In this document: positions 37,210 to 45,492 of the stretch, in pieces
How positions within the stretch are numbered: position 1 is the stretch's first letter
Layout: each line of letters begins with the position of its first letter
Assembly (NCBI GenBank): GCA_947174885.1
Contig: CAMWKO010000008.1
Coordinates: 1-64,000, forward strand
Origin: an uncultured Clostridia bacterium
Lineage (GTDB): Bacteria; Bacillota; Clostridia; Lachnospirales; Lachnospiraceae
Direction: 5' to 3'
DNA: 64,000 bases
The notes under the pieces: generated by a model
What the model was told of the DNA's origin: nothing
Seen by the model: only the letters and a program-made list of their open reading frames with translations
The model's database searches: none
Made by a program: the position numbers and the translations under genes

Positions 37210-37758
37210 TTAAGCGAGCTGAATGTTGTATAATTCCCTAGAAATATTATAAATCTTTGTTTTAATACTGCTATCTACAACTCTGTCGCCAATTCGGATA
37301 ATCATACCACCAATGATATCCTTATCTACATTATAATTAATCTCAAACTCTACATAATCTGTAGTATTTTTAAGCTTATCCACTACAGCCGTTTTTTCAG
37401 CATCACTAAGCTCTACTGCTGTAGTCACATATGCAACACCTATTTTTTTATACTCCTTTACGGAAGCTATAAAATACTCTAGTGTATCTTTAATTATATT
37501 ATGTCTGTCTTTATTAATCATAATAACAAGAAATCCTGTAAGATCATCCGAAATTCTTCCCTTAAATATATTTTCGGTAACCTTAATTTTTTCTTCCTTG
37601 CTAATCTTTGGATGATTATAAAGCTTAAACAAATCATCATTTTCCTTTAATATATATAAGACAGCCTTTGCCTCATCATAGTAAGTATCTACCTGATTAT
37701 TTTCGGTAGCTAATTCAAAAAGAGCATCTCCATAGGTTTTATCCACTAACTTAGCCAT
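37210..37758 (-). CDS. atpH: ATP synthase delta subunit
   Basis: 182 residues, OSCP/delta subunit that joins F1 to the b-subunit stalk. The C-terminal stretch DKDIIGGMIIRIGDRVVD is diagnostic. It overlaps the 3' end of atpF by 13 bp. Confidence 0.95.
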   Translation of the reverse strand: MAKLVDKTYGDALFELATENNQVDTYYDEAKAVLYILKENDDLFKLYNHPKISKEEKIKVTENIFKGRISDDLTGFLVIMINKDRHNIIKDTLEYFIASVKEYKKIGVAYVTTAVELSDAEKTAVVDKLKNTTDYVEFEINYNVDKDIIGGMIIRIGDRVVDSSIKTKIYNISRELYNIQLA

Positions 37759-38324
37759 GTATTATCACCTATCTCTCCAAGAGTTTCCGTAATCAACTCT
37801 TTCTGTGTCTTTTCATCAATAGATGCTGCTACTACCTTACCTGCCATAAGAGTTGAAATCATAATGATTTCCTTCTTAACATCATCCGCAGCCTTTCTCT
37901 TTTCAAGCTCTACTTCATTTCTAGCATGCTCTAAAATTCTAGCTGCCTCTTCCTTGGCTTCACTAATAATTCTTTCTTCGTTTTCAAGAGCCTTCTTTCT
38001 GGCCGAAGCTAAAATAGTCTCTACTTCTTTATCTGCATTTTTAAGTTTTTCATCATATTTATCTTTTAATAATTTTGCATCTTCTTTATCTGCAACAGCA
38101 CTTTCCCTATCAGCAGTAATCTTCTCCTGACGCTTCTTTAACATATCCCTTACAGGATTAAAAAGAACATATGATAGTATGATAAAGAGTATAAAAATAT
38201 TAATCGCCAGTACAACCGCATCAAAGATAAGCTGTGAATCAAGACCAAATATTCTTGTTCCTAATCCGTCCTCTGCTGCTGCATCTAACAGTACCGGTCC
38301 TAATAAATTACTAATAGTACCCAA
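37746..38324 (-). CDS. atpF: ATP synthase b subunit
   Basis: 192 residues: membrane helix (about 30-52) and a long charged coiled coil (about 60-160, KKRQEKITADRE, KDAKLLKDKYD). TTG at 38324 is chosen as start: AAAGGAGG lies seven bases before it, and no ATG fits; a further upstream TTG (38342) lacks a ribosome site. A degenerate copy of the 69-bp repeat lies between it and atpE. Confidence 0.93.
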   Translation of the reverse strand: MGTISNLLGPVLLDAAAEDGLGTRIFGLDSQLIFDAVVLAINIFILFIILSYVLFNPVRDMLKKRQEKITADRESAVADKEDAKLLKDKYDEKLKNADKEVETILASARKKALENEERIISEAKEEAARILEHARNEVELEKRKAADDVKKEIIMISTLMAGKVVAASIDEKTQKELITETLGEIGDNTWLS

Positions 38325-38362
38325 GGTTTCGCCTCCTTTCAATTTTATTGTAAAAATAATTC

Positions 38363-38397
38363 ACCATAAAACTGCCTGCCAATTTCATGGATCTGAC
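38363..38397. repeat. Degenerate fragment of the 69-bp repeat
   Basis: The bases match hairpin 1 of unit 2 at locus B (25109-25140) except for about seven changes, several of which break the stem. A remnant left between atpE and atpF. Confidence 0.6.
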
Positions 38398-38405
38398 ATT
38401 TCACC

Positions 38406-38666
<261 letters not shown>

Positions 38667-38688
38667 CTAAATCTTTCTTAAATGTGAG

Positions 38689-39429
38689 TTAATCCGCAAT
38701 CTTGTCGTTTACATAGACCATAGTCAGCATACAGAATACATATGCCTGTATACATCCTGAAAAAATATCAAAGTAAATATGGAGTACTGCAGGAATACCT
38801 GTTGTAATAGGTGGTGACAATAATCCATAGATAAGTCCCATCATAACCGTTCCTGATAATACATTACCAAATAAACGCAACGAAAGCGATAAAGGCACTG
38901 CTATTTCACCAATAATATTAATTGGAGATAACAGTATTGGCTTGAAAAGATTTGTAAAATGCTTTCCGCCATTCTTTTTCACACCATTGTAGTGAATGAT
39001 ACAAAACGTGATGACACCCATTGCAAAAGTAACACCATAATCTGCTGTTGGTGGTCTGACACCAAACAGACCTGAAATATTACATAACAATGCGAATACG
39101 AATACGGTAGCAACCCAGTTTCTGAATTTCTTACCGTTTTCGCCCATAATGCCTTTTACCATATTGTCAACTGTTGAAACCATAAGTTCACAGATGTTCT
39201 GAAGCATTCCCGGAGTGTCTTCTGCATTTGCTTTTTTAATCTTACTTCTTGCAACCAGTGCAAATATAATTAACACTAATGAAACAATAATAAGACTGAT
39301 ATGAGTAGATGTAAGGTAAAGCTTCTGACCAAACAACTCAAACTCTGCCCAGTAATGAGCAGAAAAATCTGCTTCTTTTTGTCCCGCAGCTAACAAAACA
39401 TTGGCGGCATTAACTATTTCATATCCCAC
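38689..39429 (-). CDS. atpB: ATP synthase a subunit
   Basis: 246 residues, multi-helix stator channel. The essential Arg is in LSLRLFGNVLSG, and the later helices with QAYVFCMLTMVYVND end it. Forms the ion half-channels against the c ring. Good match for bacterial a subunits. Confidence 0.96.
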   Translation of the reverse strand: MGYEIVNAANVLLAAGQKEADFSAHYWAEFELFGQKLYLTSTHISLIIVSLVLIIFALVARSKIKKANAEDTPGMLQNICELMVSTVDNMVKGIMGENGKKFRNWVATVFVFALLCNISGLFGVRPPTADYGVTFAMGVITFCIIHYNGVKKNGGKHFTNLFKPILLSPINIIGEIAVPLSLSLRLFGNVLSGTVMMGLIYGLLSPPITTGIPAVLHIYFDIFSGCIQAYVFCMLTMVYVNDKIAD

Positions 39430-39433
39430 ATTA

Positions 39434-39850
39434 TCACCGTCCTTTTCTTAAAAATTTAGACGTTAATCTATGAGTAATCGGCTGAATATATGCCGAAAAC
39501 TTCAATACCAGCATCCCCATAAGTACTGCTCCCACATTGCCGAGCTTTAAAAACCATACAAGCCCAAAGATTATTAAAGTGGCTATAATTCTAATAATAT
39601 ATGTTTTTCTGGTATGTTTAAGTGCAGTGTTCTCATCCATTCTGACTGAATCATCAATACAATATGCCATATGAATAACCATAGCAACAGATACCGATAC
39701 ACCTATAAGGTAACCTGTAACCAGATCCAATCGAAAACCAATAAATGCAAATAATATAAAAAGTATTATTTCCCCAATAATGAGAAATATAATATTTCCG
39801 GCAATCAAATCCGGCAGCATAGGATTATCAAGCTTAACTCTTTTTTTCAT
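39434..39850 (-). CDS. atpI: ATP synthase subunit I
   Basis: 138 residues with four hydrophobic helices. Small AtpI-type assembly factor that helps build the c ring; often with Mg2+ transport in partnership with AtpZ. The start at 39850 (GAAAAGGACA before it) is preferred over an upstream Met. It overlaps atpZ by 17 bp. Confidence 0.8.
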   Translation of the reverse strand: MKKRVKLDNPMLPDLIAGNIIFLIIGEIILFILFAFIGFRLDLVTGYLIGVSVSVAMVIHMAYCIDDSVRMDENTALKHTRKTYIIRIIATLIIFGLVWFLKLGNVGAVLMGMLVLKFSAYIQPITHRLTSKFLRKGR

Positions 39851-40088
39851 TGTCCTTTTCCCTCTTAGTCTCATCAACATTCTGATTCAAAACACTCTTT
39901 GCTAATATATATGCATTTCTTCCACCTGCAAGTATGCCTAGAAAAAGCAACCATACTGTAGTGGCGGTATTAAAATACTTATCTATCATAATACCTAAGA
40001 ACAGACACATAAACATCGGAACCATAACATGGATTCCCAACTGTGTAATCAAACTAAGGCTTCTAAACACTTCTTTCCTATACTTCAT
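39834..40088 (-). CDS. atpZ: AtpZ-like ATPase accessory protein
   Basis: 84 residues with two membrane helices (about 15-35 and 42-62). MKYRKEVFRSLSLITQLGIHV followed by short GGRNAYILAK fits the AtpZ/ATPase_gene1 family. First gene of the atp operon; overlaps atpI by 17 bp. Promoter is about 75 bp upstream. Confidence 0.75.
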   Translation of the reverse strand: MKYRKEVFRSLSLITQLGIHVMVPMFMCLFLGIMIDKYFNTATTVWLLFLGILAGGRNAYILAKSVLNQNVDETKREKDNEKKS

Positions 40089-40163
40089 ATGACACCTTTT
40101 TAATAAAAGTAGTAAAATAGTATAATCTTAATAAGAAATTATTTAAGATAAATTCATCATAAA

Positions 40164-40192
40164 ATTATATCATCTTACTACTTTTTTGTCCA
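40164..40192 (-). promoter_or_regulatory. ATP synthase operon promoter
   Basis: TGGACA (40187-40192) and perfect TATAAT (40164-40169) with a 17-bp spacer on the minus strand, about 75 bp before atpZ. Confidence 0.8.
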
Positions 40193-40244
40193 TTTTTTAG
40201 GCAAATTTTTAGAAATATTTTGCTTTATTTCATTTATTTGTATA

Positions 40245-40730
40245 TTATAAACTAATTTTTACTTCTCTTCCCGTATACTTATATTCCGTATGCTTTATCC
40301 CCGCTGCCGTAAGCATCTTTTTAGAAGCTACAACACTCGGAGTTTCTGCATATTTATCACATCCATATACAATTTCTTTTATCCCACACTGTATAATAGC
40401 CTTTGCACATTCATTACAGGGAAACAAGGTAACATACAGCTTGCAATTTTCAAGGCTTCCTCCTCTATAATTGAGTATTGCATTCAACTCACTGTGTGTT
40501 GAGTAAAAATACTTGTTATCTAAAGGCTCCCCCTCCCTGTTCCATGGAAAATCATCATCACTGCATCCAATAGGGAAACCATTATATCCCATAGATAATA
40601 TCTTGTTATCCGGGCTTACAATACAGGCTCCCACCTGGGTATTAGGATCCTTTGAACGCATGGCAGAAAGCATTGCCACTCCCATAAAATATTCATCCCA
40701 TGAAATGTAATCTTTTCTCTTTTCTGACAT
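40245..40730 (-). CDS. dCMP deaminase (ComEB-type)
   Basis: 161 residues. Converts dCMP to dUMP for dTMP synthesis. Zinc ligands: HSELN (His, Glu) and PCNEC. The start at 40730 (AGAGAGGATATAT before it) is preferred over one eight codons earlier. Sits 99 bp after rpiB and before the atp promoter; a zinc site between His and the CxxC is usual for the family. Regulation unknown. Confidence 0.93.
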   Translation of the reverse strand: MSEKRKDYISWDEYFMGVAMLSAMRSKDPNTQVGACIVSPDNKILSMGYNGFPIGCSDDDFPWNREGEPLDNKYFYSTHSELNAILNYRGGSLENCKLYVTLFPCNECAKAIIQCGIKEIVYGCDKYAETPSVVASKKMLTAAGIKHTEYKYTGREVKISL

Positions 40731-40829
40731 ATATATCCTCTCTTTAAACAACAAAAAATGCTTTGCAAATTTCCTATTGCCTTGAATTATAATCTCATGT
40801 GACTTGTTAAATCATACAACCCAGTTTTA

Positions 40830-41258
40830 CTAATCCTCTAATTGTGAAATTCTTCGTATATGCCTTTCTTCATTGGAAAACGGTGTATCAAGAAATGTAT
40901 CCACAATCTTAAGTGCAAGTCCTGTTCCAATGACTCTGCCACCCATAGCCAGAATATTTGCATCATTATGCAGTCTCGTAGCCTCTGCCATAAAACAATC
41001 GGTACATAGTGCAGCACGAATACCCTTAACCTTATTTGCCGCTATAGATATTCCAATACCAGTTCCGCATATAAGAATACCTCTTTCACATTCGCCACCA
41101 GCAACTGCATGTGCCACAGCCTTTCCATACTCCGGATAATCTACACTGGCATCGCTATAGCAGCCAAAATCCTTATATTCAAGACCTCTTTCCTGCAAAT
41201 GCTTCATAACCTCCTGCTTTAATTCATATCCTCCCTGATCACAACCGATTGCTATCAT
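40830..41258 (-). CDS. rpiB: Ribose-5-phosphate isomerase B
   Basis: 142 residues, interconverts ribose- and ribulose-5-phosphate in the pentose phosphate pathway. Active-site Cys in ILICGTGIG and the phosphate-binding RLHNDANILAMG are present. 18 bp after the phosphatase-like gene. In Bacillus ywlC-ywlE-ywlF (Sua5, phosphatase, RpiB) have the same order before atp, so this block is old. Confidence 0.96.
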   Translation of the reverse strand: MIAIGCDQGGYELKQEVMKHLQERGLEYKDFGCYSDASVDYPEYGKAVAHAVAGGECERGILICGTGIGISIAANKVKGIRAALCTDCFMAEATRLHNDANILAMGGRVIGTGLALKIVDTFLDTPFSNEERHIRRISQLED

Positions 41259-41276
41259 AATGTCCTCCTGATGTTT

Positions 41277-41729
41277 CTATGAATTTAATTCATCTATTTT
41301 CTTTATGACCTCATTTATAAGTGTTTCTATAAAAACAAAATTGTCCTCATATTCCTCTATTGATTTCCCATAAGGAATATCTACATCTCCCGTGCTTCCC
41401 ACAAACTCTTTTATGGAATACACATCAACAGCCTTGACAAATCTGTCATAGATTTTCTGTTTTCCCCGTTCTGTCATGACAAGAACTAATATATCTACTC
41501 CAAAGTCCATTTCCGTAAGCTGTCTTGCTGTGTGTCTTGATAAGTTAAGTCCATGTGCCTTTGCCACCTCTACTCCTTTTGGATTGGCAGGCTCAGGAAA
41601 ATGTACTACCAAACCTCTTGACTCAATTTTTATATCCTTATTTCCAATCTTACGTTTTAAAATTGTTGCAGCCACCGGAGCCCTATATGTATCATCCTGA
41701 CTTACAAAAATAATTTTGCTATATCTCAT
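41277..41729 (-). CDS. LMW phosphatase-like protein, catalytic Cys replaced
   Basis: 150 residues with the low-molecular-weight phosphatase fold. The P-loop that is normally CxxxxxR reads SQDDTYR: Ser10 replaces the Cys, Arg16 and the following Ala-Pro remain, and Thr14 is at the place that gives YwlE-type arginine phosphatases their choice. The acid loop DIPYGKS is there but altered. A Ser in this place removes ordinary phosphatase chemistry. It keeps the position of YwlE in the ywlC-E-F block. Could bind phosphoprotein or be catalytically new. Coupled by 11-bp overlap to the TsaC gene. Confidence 0.75.
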   Translation of the reverse strand: MRYSKIIFVSQDDTYRAPVAATILKRKIGNKDIKIESRGLVVHFPEPANPKGVEVAKAHGLNLSRHTARQLTEMDFGVDILVLVMTERGKQKIYDRFVKAVDVYSIKEFVGSTGDVDIPYGKSIEEYEDNFVFIETLINEVIKKIDELNS

Positions 41730-42801
41730 CCTTACCCACCTTCACAATTCTATATCCTGCTGCCTTTATCATTCGATTCATAATTGCACACCCAAATTCA
41801 TCCTCGTAAAAGCTTTCACTAAGAATAATATCCACATCCTCACTGTCAAAGCTCCTAAGTATATCATAAAGACTCTTAGCAATAGAGCTCTCATCTGCTC
41901 TCGTACCAATAGATACTATAATATCACCTTCATATCTATTTATAGTTTCATCCGTAGCTATTATTCCTACTTTATGATTTTTATCTCTTTCAGTTTTTGA
42001 AATTTCATTTATTGCAGCTATTACTTTTTCAATATCTCCTTCAAATACTGTAAGCTCTGCTTTTGGTGCATAATGCTTATACTTCATTCCCGGTGCTTTC
42101 GGTCTGTAGCCCTTCTCTCCTATATCTTCAAGCGTTTTGGCAGATACCACCTTATCCTCGCAAACTTTTCCTATAACCTTTTCTATCATTCCCCTTGTAA
42201 TGTATCCCGGTCTGAGTATCATCGGAATTTCTGATGTAACATCCACTATGGTCGACTCTATACCAATACCTACACTGCCGGAATCCACAATCATATCTAT
42301 CTTACCTGACAAATCCTCTATAACATGTTCTGCCTTTGTAGGACTGGGTCTTCCTGAAGTATTTGCACTGGGCGCAGCTATAGGTACCTTGGCTGCCTTT
42401 ATAAGCTCTAACGCAACTTCATGATTTGGCATTCTGACTGCTACTGTATCGAGCCCTCCTGTAGTTTCATACGGAATTATATCTTTCTTTTTAAAGATTA
42501 GAGTCAGCGGTCCAGGCCAGAATGCCTCCATCATTTTACCGGCATTTTCCGGTATATATTCCACAATATCTTTTAGTTCTTCTGGTGATGATATATGTAC
42601 AATCAGGGGATTGTCTGATGGTCTGCCCTTTGCCTGATATATCCTTTTGGCTGCGGTCTTATCTAAGGCATTACCACCCAATCCATATACGGTTTCTGTC
42701 GGAAATGCTACAAGACCTCCGCTATTAAGTATATTTCCGGCTTCATTTATATAATCCATACATATATTTTCAATATTAATTTTTTTTACTACAGTGTTCA
42801 T
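41719..42801 (-). CDS. tsaC: Threonylcarbamoyl-AMP synthase (Sua5/TsaC)
   Basis: 360 residues, long Sua5 form: an N-terminal YrdC domain (about 15-210; YQAKGRPSDNPL with the KxxR) and a C-terminal Sua5 domain (about 235-345). Makes threonylcarbamoyl-AMP for the t6A modification of ANN-decoding tRNAs. Start at 42801 with AGAGGCAG before it. 15 bp after the TPR/P-loop gene; overlaps the phosphatase-like gene by 11 bp. Confidence 0.95.
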   Translation of the reverse strand: MNTVVKKINIENICMDYINEAGNILNSGGLVAFPTETVYGLGGNALDKTAAKRIYQAKGRPSDNPLIVHISSPEELKDIVEYIPENAGKMMEAFWPGPLTLIFKKKDIIPYETTGGLDTVAVRMPNHEVALELIKAAKVPIAAPSANTSGRPSPTKAEHVIEDLSGKIDMIVDSGSVGIGIESTIVDVTSEIPMILRPGYITRGMIEKVIGKVCEDKVVSAKTLEDIGEKGYRPKAPGMKYKHYAPKAELTVFEGDIEKVIAAINEISKTERDKNHKVGIIATDETINRYEGDIIVSIGTRADESSIAKSLYDILRSFDSEDVDIILSESFYEDEFGCAIMNRMIKAAGYRIVKVGKDEI

Positions 42802-42816
42802 AACTGCCTCTATTTC

Positions 42817-45480
42817 TTAATCATTAATAAAATCTGCTTCTGTAAGTATCTTTTCTTTATCCTTATTTCCAAATAAGCTCTTGATAAGCTTACCTATAGA
42901 TTTTCTTTCTGCATTATCAATTGCTATATCAATAAGCTGTTCTACATGGTTTTTGTGTATTACAAGCGTAATAGTATAAAGTTGGTCAATCTTTTCATGT
43001 AATGCAAGCATTCCCATTTCGTCAATCGCATACCCCTTTTGTTCTGCATAATCAACTGCTATTTTTGCCCAATCCCTTATTTTATTATGTTTCAGTTTAA
43101 TAATATTGTCAAATTTTTCACATACGGCTTTATTCTCAGCCATATACTTCTCGGACATAGTCCTTTCATCTTCAAATATAACTATTCTCTTTACCGGGTC
43201 TTCATTTAAAACCTGCAGTAATTCTTCAAACAGCTCTGCTTCAATAGATGCCGACTTTTCAATAACTACATCACATTCTCCAAGCTTGGATACAAAGGTA
43301 GAAATGTTCTTTTCGGTAAATGATGTTCCATTTACTTTAGCTATTTTCTTTGTTCCCTTTTCCCTGATTACGCCCATAAGCTTTATAATTTCCATAGCAA
43401 GAGTAGTTTTTCCACTCTTTACATCACCCATAATATAGACATAGTCATTTTTATCCACACTGCCCTTTAACATACTTTGCAATACCTTTATTACCTGTTT
43501 ATCTAAACCCTCAACTCCCGAATACTTTTCTATAAACTCCTTAATTAGAGTTTTAATATCCAGCTTTTGTGATTTGTCAGAGGCTGTCTTTTCTGTAGAT
43601 TTATCCGGTTTTTCTGAAGCTTTATTATCTGTATTATCATTTGGCTGTGTTTCTTCCTGTTGTTTATCTGTATTCTCTACCTCTTCATTATTATCTGCTT
43701 CTTCTGCATTTTCTACATTCTCTGTTTCCTCAGTATTCTCTATTTCCTCTGCTTTTTCTGCAGCTTCCGACTCTTCTGTATCTTCTGCTTTTTCTATATT
43801 TCCGGAAATCTCCGCATTCTCTGACTCATTTGTATTTTCTGTTTTTTCATCAATGCTGTCTGTTATGCCTATATCTTCTGTATCGTCAGATACATCACTA
43901 CCACTGTCTTCCACGCTGATATCCTCATTATCGGCAGATATGTCACTACCGTCATCTGCTGCACTGCTATCTTCCATATCCTCCTCAGATATGCAGGTGG
44001 TGTCTGCTGTATCTGTCTGTTGTTCAACATTTTCTGTATCATCAACCGACCCTGTAAGCAATTCCTCCAGTGCATCTAATGCCAGCTCCTTTGTTTTACT
44101 AATTTCCTCATCACTTCTAAATCCCATATCCTCAATCTCCTCTTCAATTATATTACTATCCTCCTCCAAAAATTCATCTTCAGTTTCCTCCAATGTAATT
44201 ATATCCTCTGCATTTTCCCCATATTCTATGACATCTTCCTCCTCTGATTCCTCTAAAGTTTCATCTATATTTTCCGGTTCATCTTCAATATACTCTGTAT
44301 CATCTATGTAGTCTACAGTATCAATATCACTTATCTCCTCCAGTTCTTCCACCTCTTCCAGAGAAACCGGATCCTCTGCAAATATTTCTTCACTATATGT
44401 ATCTGTAGCTTCTTCTACATTTATATTTTCAGCTTCCTTTGGAACGTCCTCTTCTACAGGCTTATAAATACCACCAAGCAATTCATCAATGGTCATCTGA
44501 CCCTCAATCTGCTCATCATCTGTATTTACCGGTATTTCAGCATTATTACCTTTCTCCTTTAAGATATTACTGCCACCCAAGCCTCCGGCAATCTCCTTAA
44601 TGATTTCCCTGCTTGGAATAATCTTTGTCTTTTCTGCCTCCGGTACTATCTCCCTGACAACGGTGCTTTCTTTTTTCTCTTCCTCAGGTTTAAATATATC
44701 ATCATTATCTATAAGCTCATCATCTGTTTCATTTTCGAGAGTTACTTCACCAAACAGCTCAACCATGCTCTTTGCAATTTCAGCCTGAATATTATAGGTA
44801 TCGTATTTGTTATCTACAGATATCTCTTTTAGCTTAATATCCTCTACATTTATTTCCTCTGCTTCCTTCTCCCATCTTTTGTCATACTTCTCCTGCTGGC
44901 TCTTAGTAAGCGGCGCATGCAGCATTTTAAGCTCCATAGCCTTATCTACATACTTTCCTTCGCTAAACCACAATATAATTGTATCACAAAGCTCTATACA
45001 TCTGTCTGTATTTCCTGCCTTGTGATTAAGCTTTGCAAGCTCATATGTCCACTTATCATCCATATCATCCTCTACATATTTTTCCAATATGTCAATCTGA
45101 TTTTCAATAGGCTCGTTTTTAAGCTTTGATATCTCATACTGTAAAATGTAGCAGGAAGCATCCTTAGGTGCAATAGTTTTGAAATCCTCATAGTAGTCTA
45201 AAGCACTTTCCAAATCCTTGCGCTTAACCGATATTCTTGCAAGTCTGAAAGCTATCTGTCTGCCAAGCTGTGAACGTTCATATGCTATTTCCAAAATATC
45301 TCTGGCACTGTCAAAGTCACCAATGACTTCATACACATCTGCAACAGTTATAAGCAGGGCGTTATTTTTAACCTTACCAAAATCTATTGTGTCAGCTATT
45401 TTCGCTGCCTGTGTATATTCCTTTTTCCTGATAAGTTTCTTAATCTGTTCTGTTTTGATATTAAATTCGTATTTATCCAA
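42817..45480 (-). CDS. TPR / acidic-linker / P-loop protein beside the SMC complex
   Basis: 887 residues with three parts. Residues ~1-165 are TPR-type helical repeats (YTQAAKIADTI, DFDSARDILEIAYERS). Residues ~240-640 are a long acidic, Glu/Asp/Asn/Thr-rich disordered region. The C-terminal ~240 form a P-loop domain with Walker A GDVKSGKT (685-692) and a weak acidic strand (CDVVIE, IVIFEDE), AAA-like but not typed. It starts 12 bp after the JetC-like gene and so takes the place that jetD has in Wadjet. It has no TOPRIM motif of JetD. A loader, regulator or substrate adaptor of the SMC complex is the best guess; function unknown. Confidence 0.7.
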   Translation of the reverse strand: MDKYEFNIKTEQIKKLIRKKEYTQAAKIADTIDFGKVKNNALLITVADVYEVIGDFDSARDILEIAYERSQLGRQIAFRLARISVKRKDLESALDYYEDFKTIAPKDASCYILQYEISKLKNEPIENQIDILEKYVEDDMDDKWTYELAKLNHKAGNTDRCIELCDTIILWFSEGKYVDKAMELKMLHAPLTKSQQEKYDKRWEKEAEEINVEDIKLKEISVDNKYDTYNIQAEIAKSMVELFGEVTLENETDDELIDNDDIFKPEEEKKESTVVREIVPEAEKTKIIPSREIIKEIAGGLGGSNILKEKGNNAEIPVNTDDEQIEGQMTIDELLGGIYKPVEEDVPKEAENINVEEATDTYSEEIFAEDPVSLEEVEELEEISDIDTVDYIDDTEYIEDEPENIDETLEESEEEDVIEYGENAEDIITLEETEDEFLEEDSNIIEEEIEDMGFRSDEEISKTKELALDALEELLTGSVDDTENVEQQTDTADTTCISEEDMEDSSAADDGSDISADNEDISVEDSGSDVSDDTEDIGITDSIDEKTENTNESENAEISGNIEKAEDTEESEAAEKAEEIENTEETENVENAEEADNNEEVENTDKQQEETQPNDNTDNKASEKPDKSTEKTASDKSQKLDIKTLIKEFIEKYSGVEGLDKQVIKVLQSMLKGSVDKNDYVYIMGDVKSGKTTLAMEIIKLMGVIREKGTKKIAKVNGTSFTEKNISTFVSKLGECDVVIEKSASIEAELFEELLQVLNEDPVKRIVIFEDERTMSEKYMAENKAVCEKFDNIIKLKHNKIRDWAKIAVDYAEQKGYAIDEMGMLALHEKIDQLYTITLVIHKNHVEQLIDIAIDNAERKSIGKLIKSLFGNKDKEKILTEADFIND

Positions 45481-45492
45481 AACTATTCACCT

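Noticed and set aside
43574-44311. Long Ser-rich open frame on the plus strand
   Set aside because: It is the antisense of the Glu/Asp-rich linker of the TPR/P-loop gene; GAA/GAT codons read backwards give Ser/Phe/Ile codons. No ribosome site.
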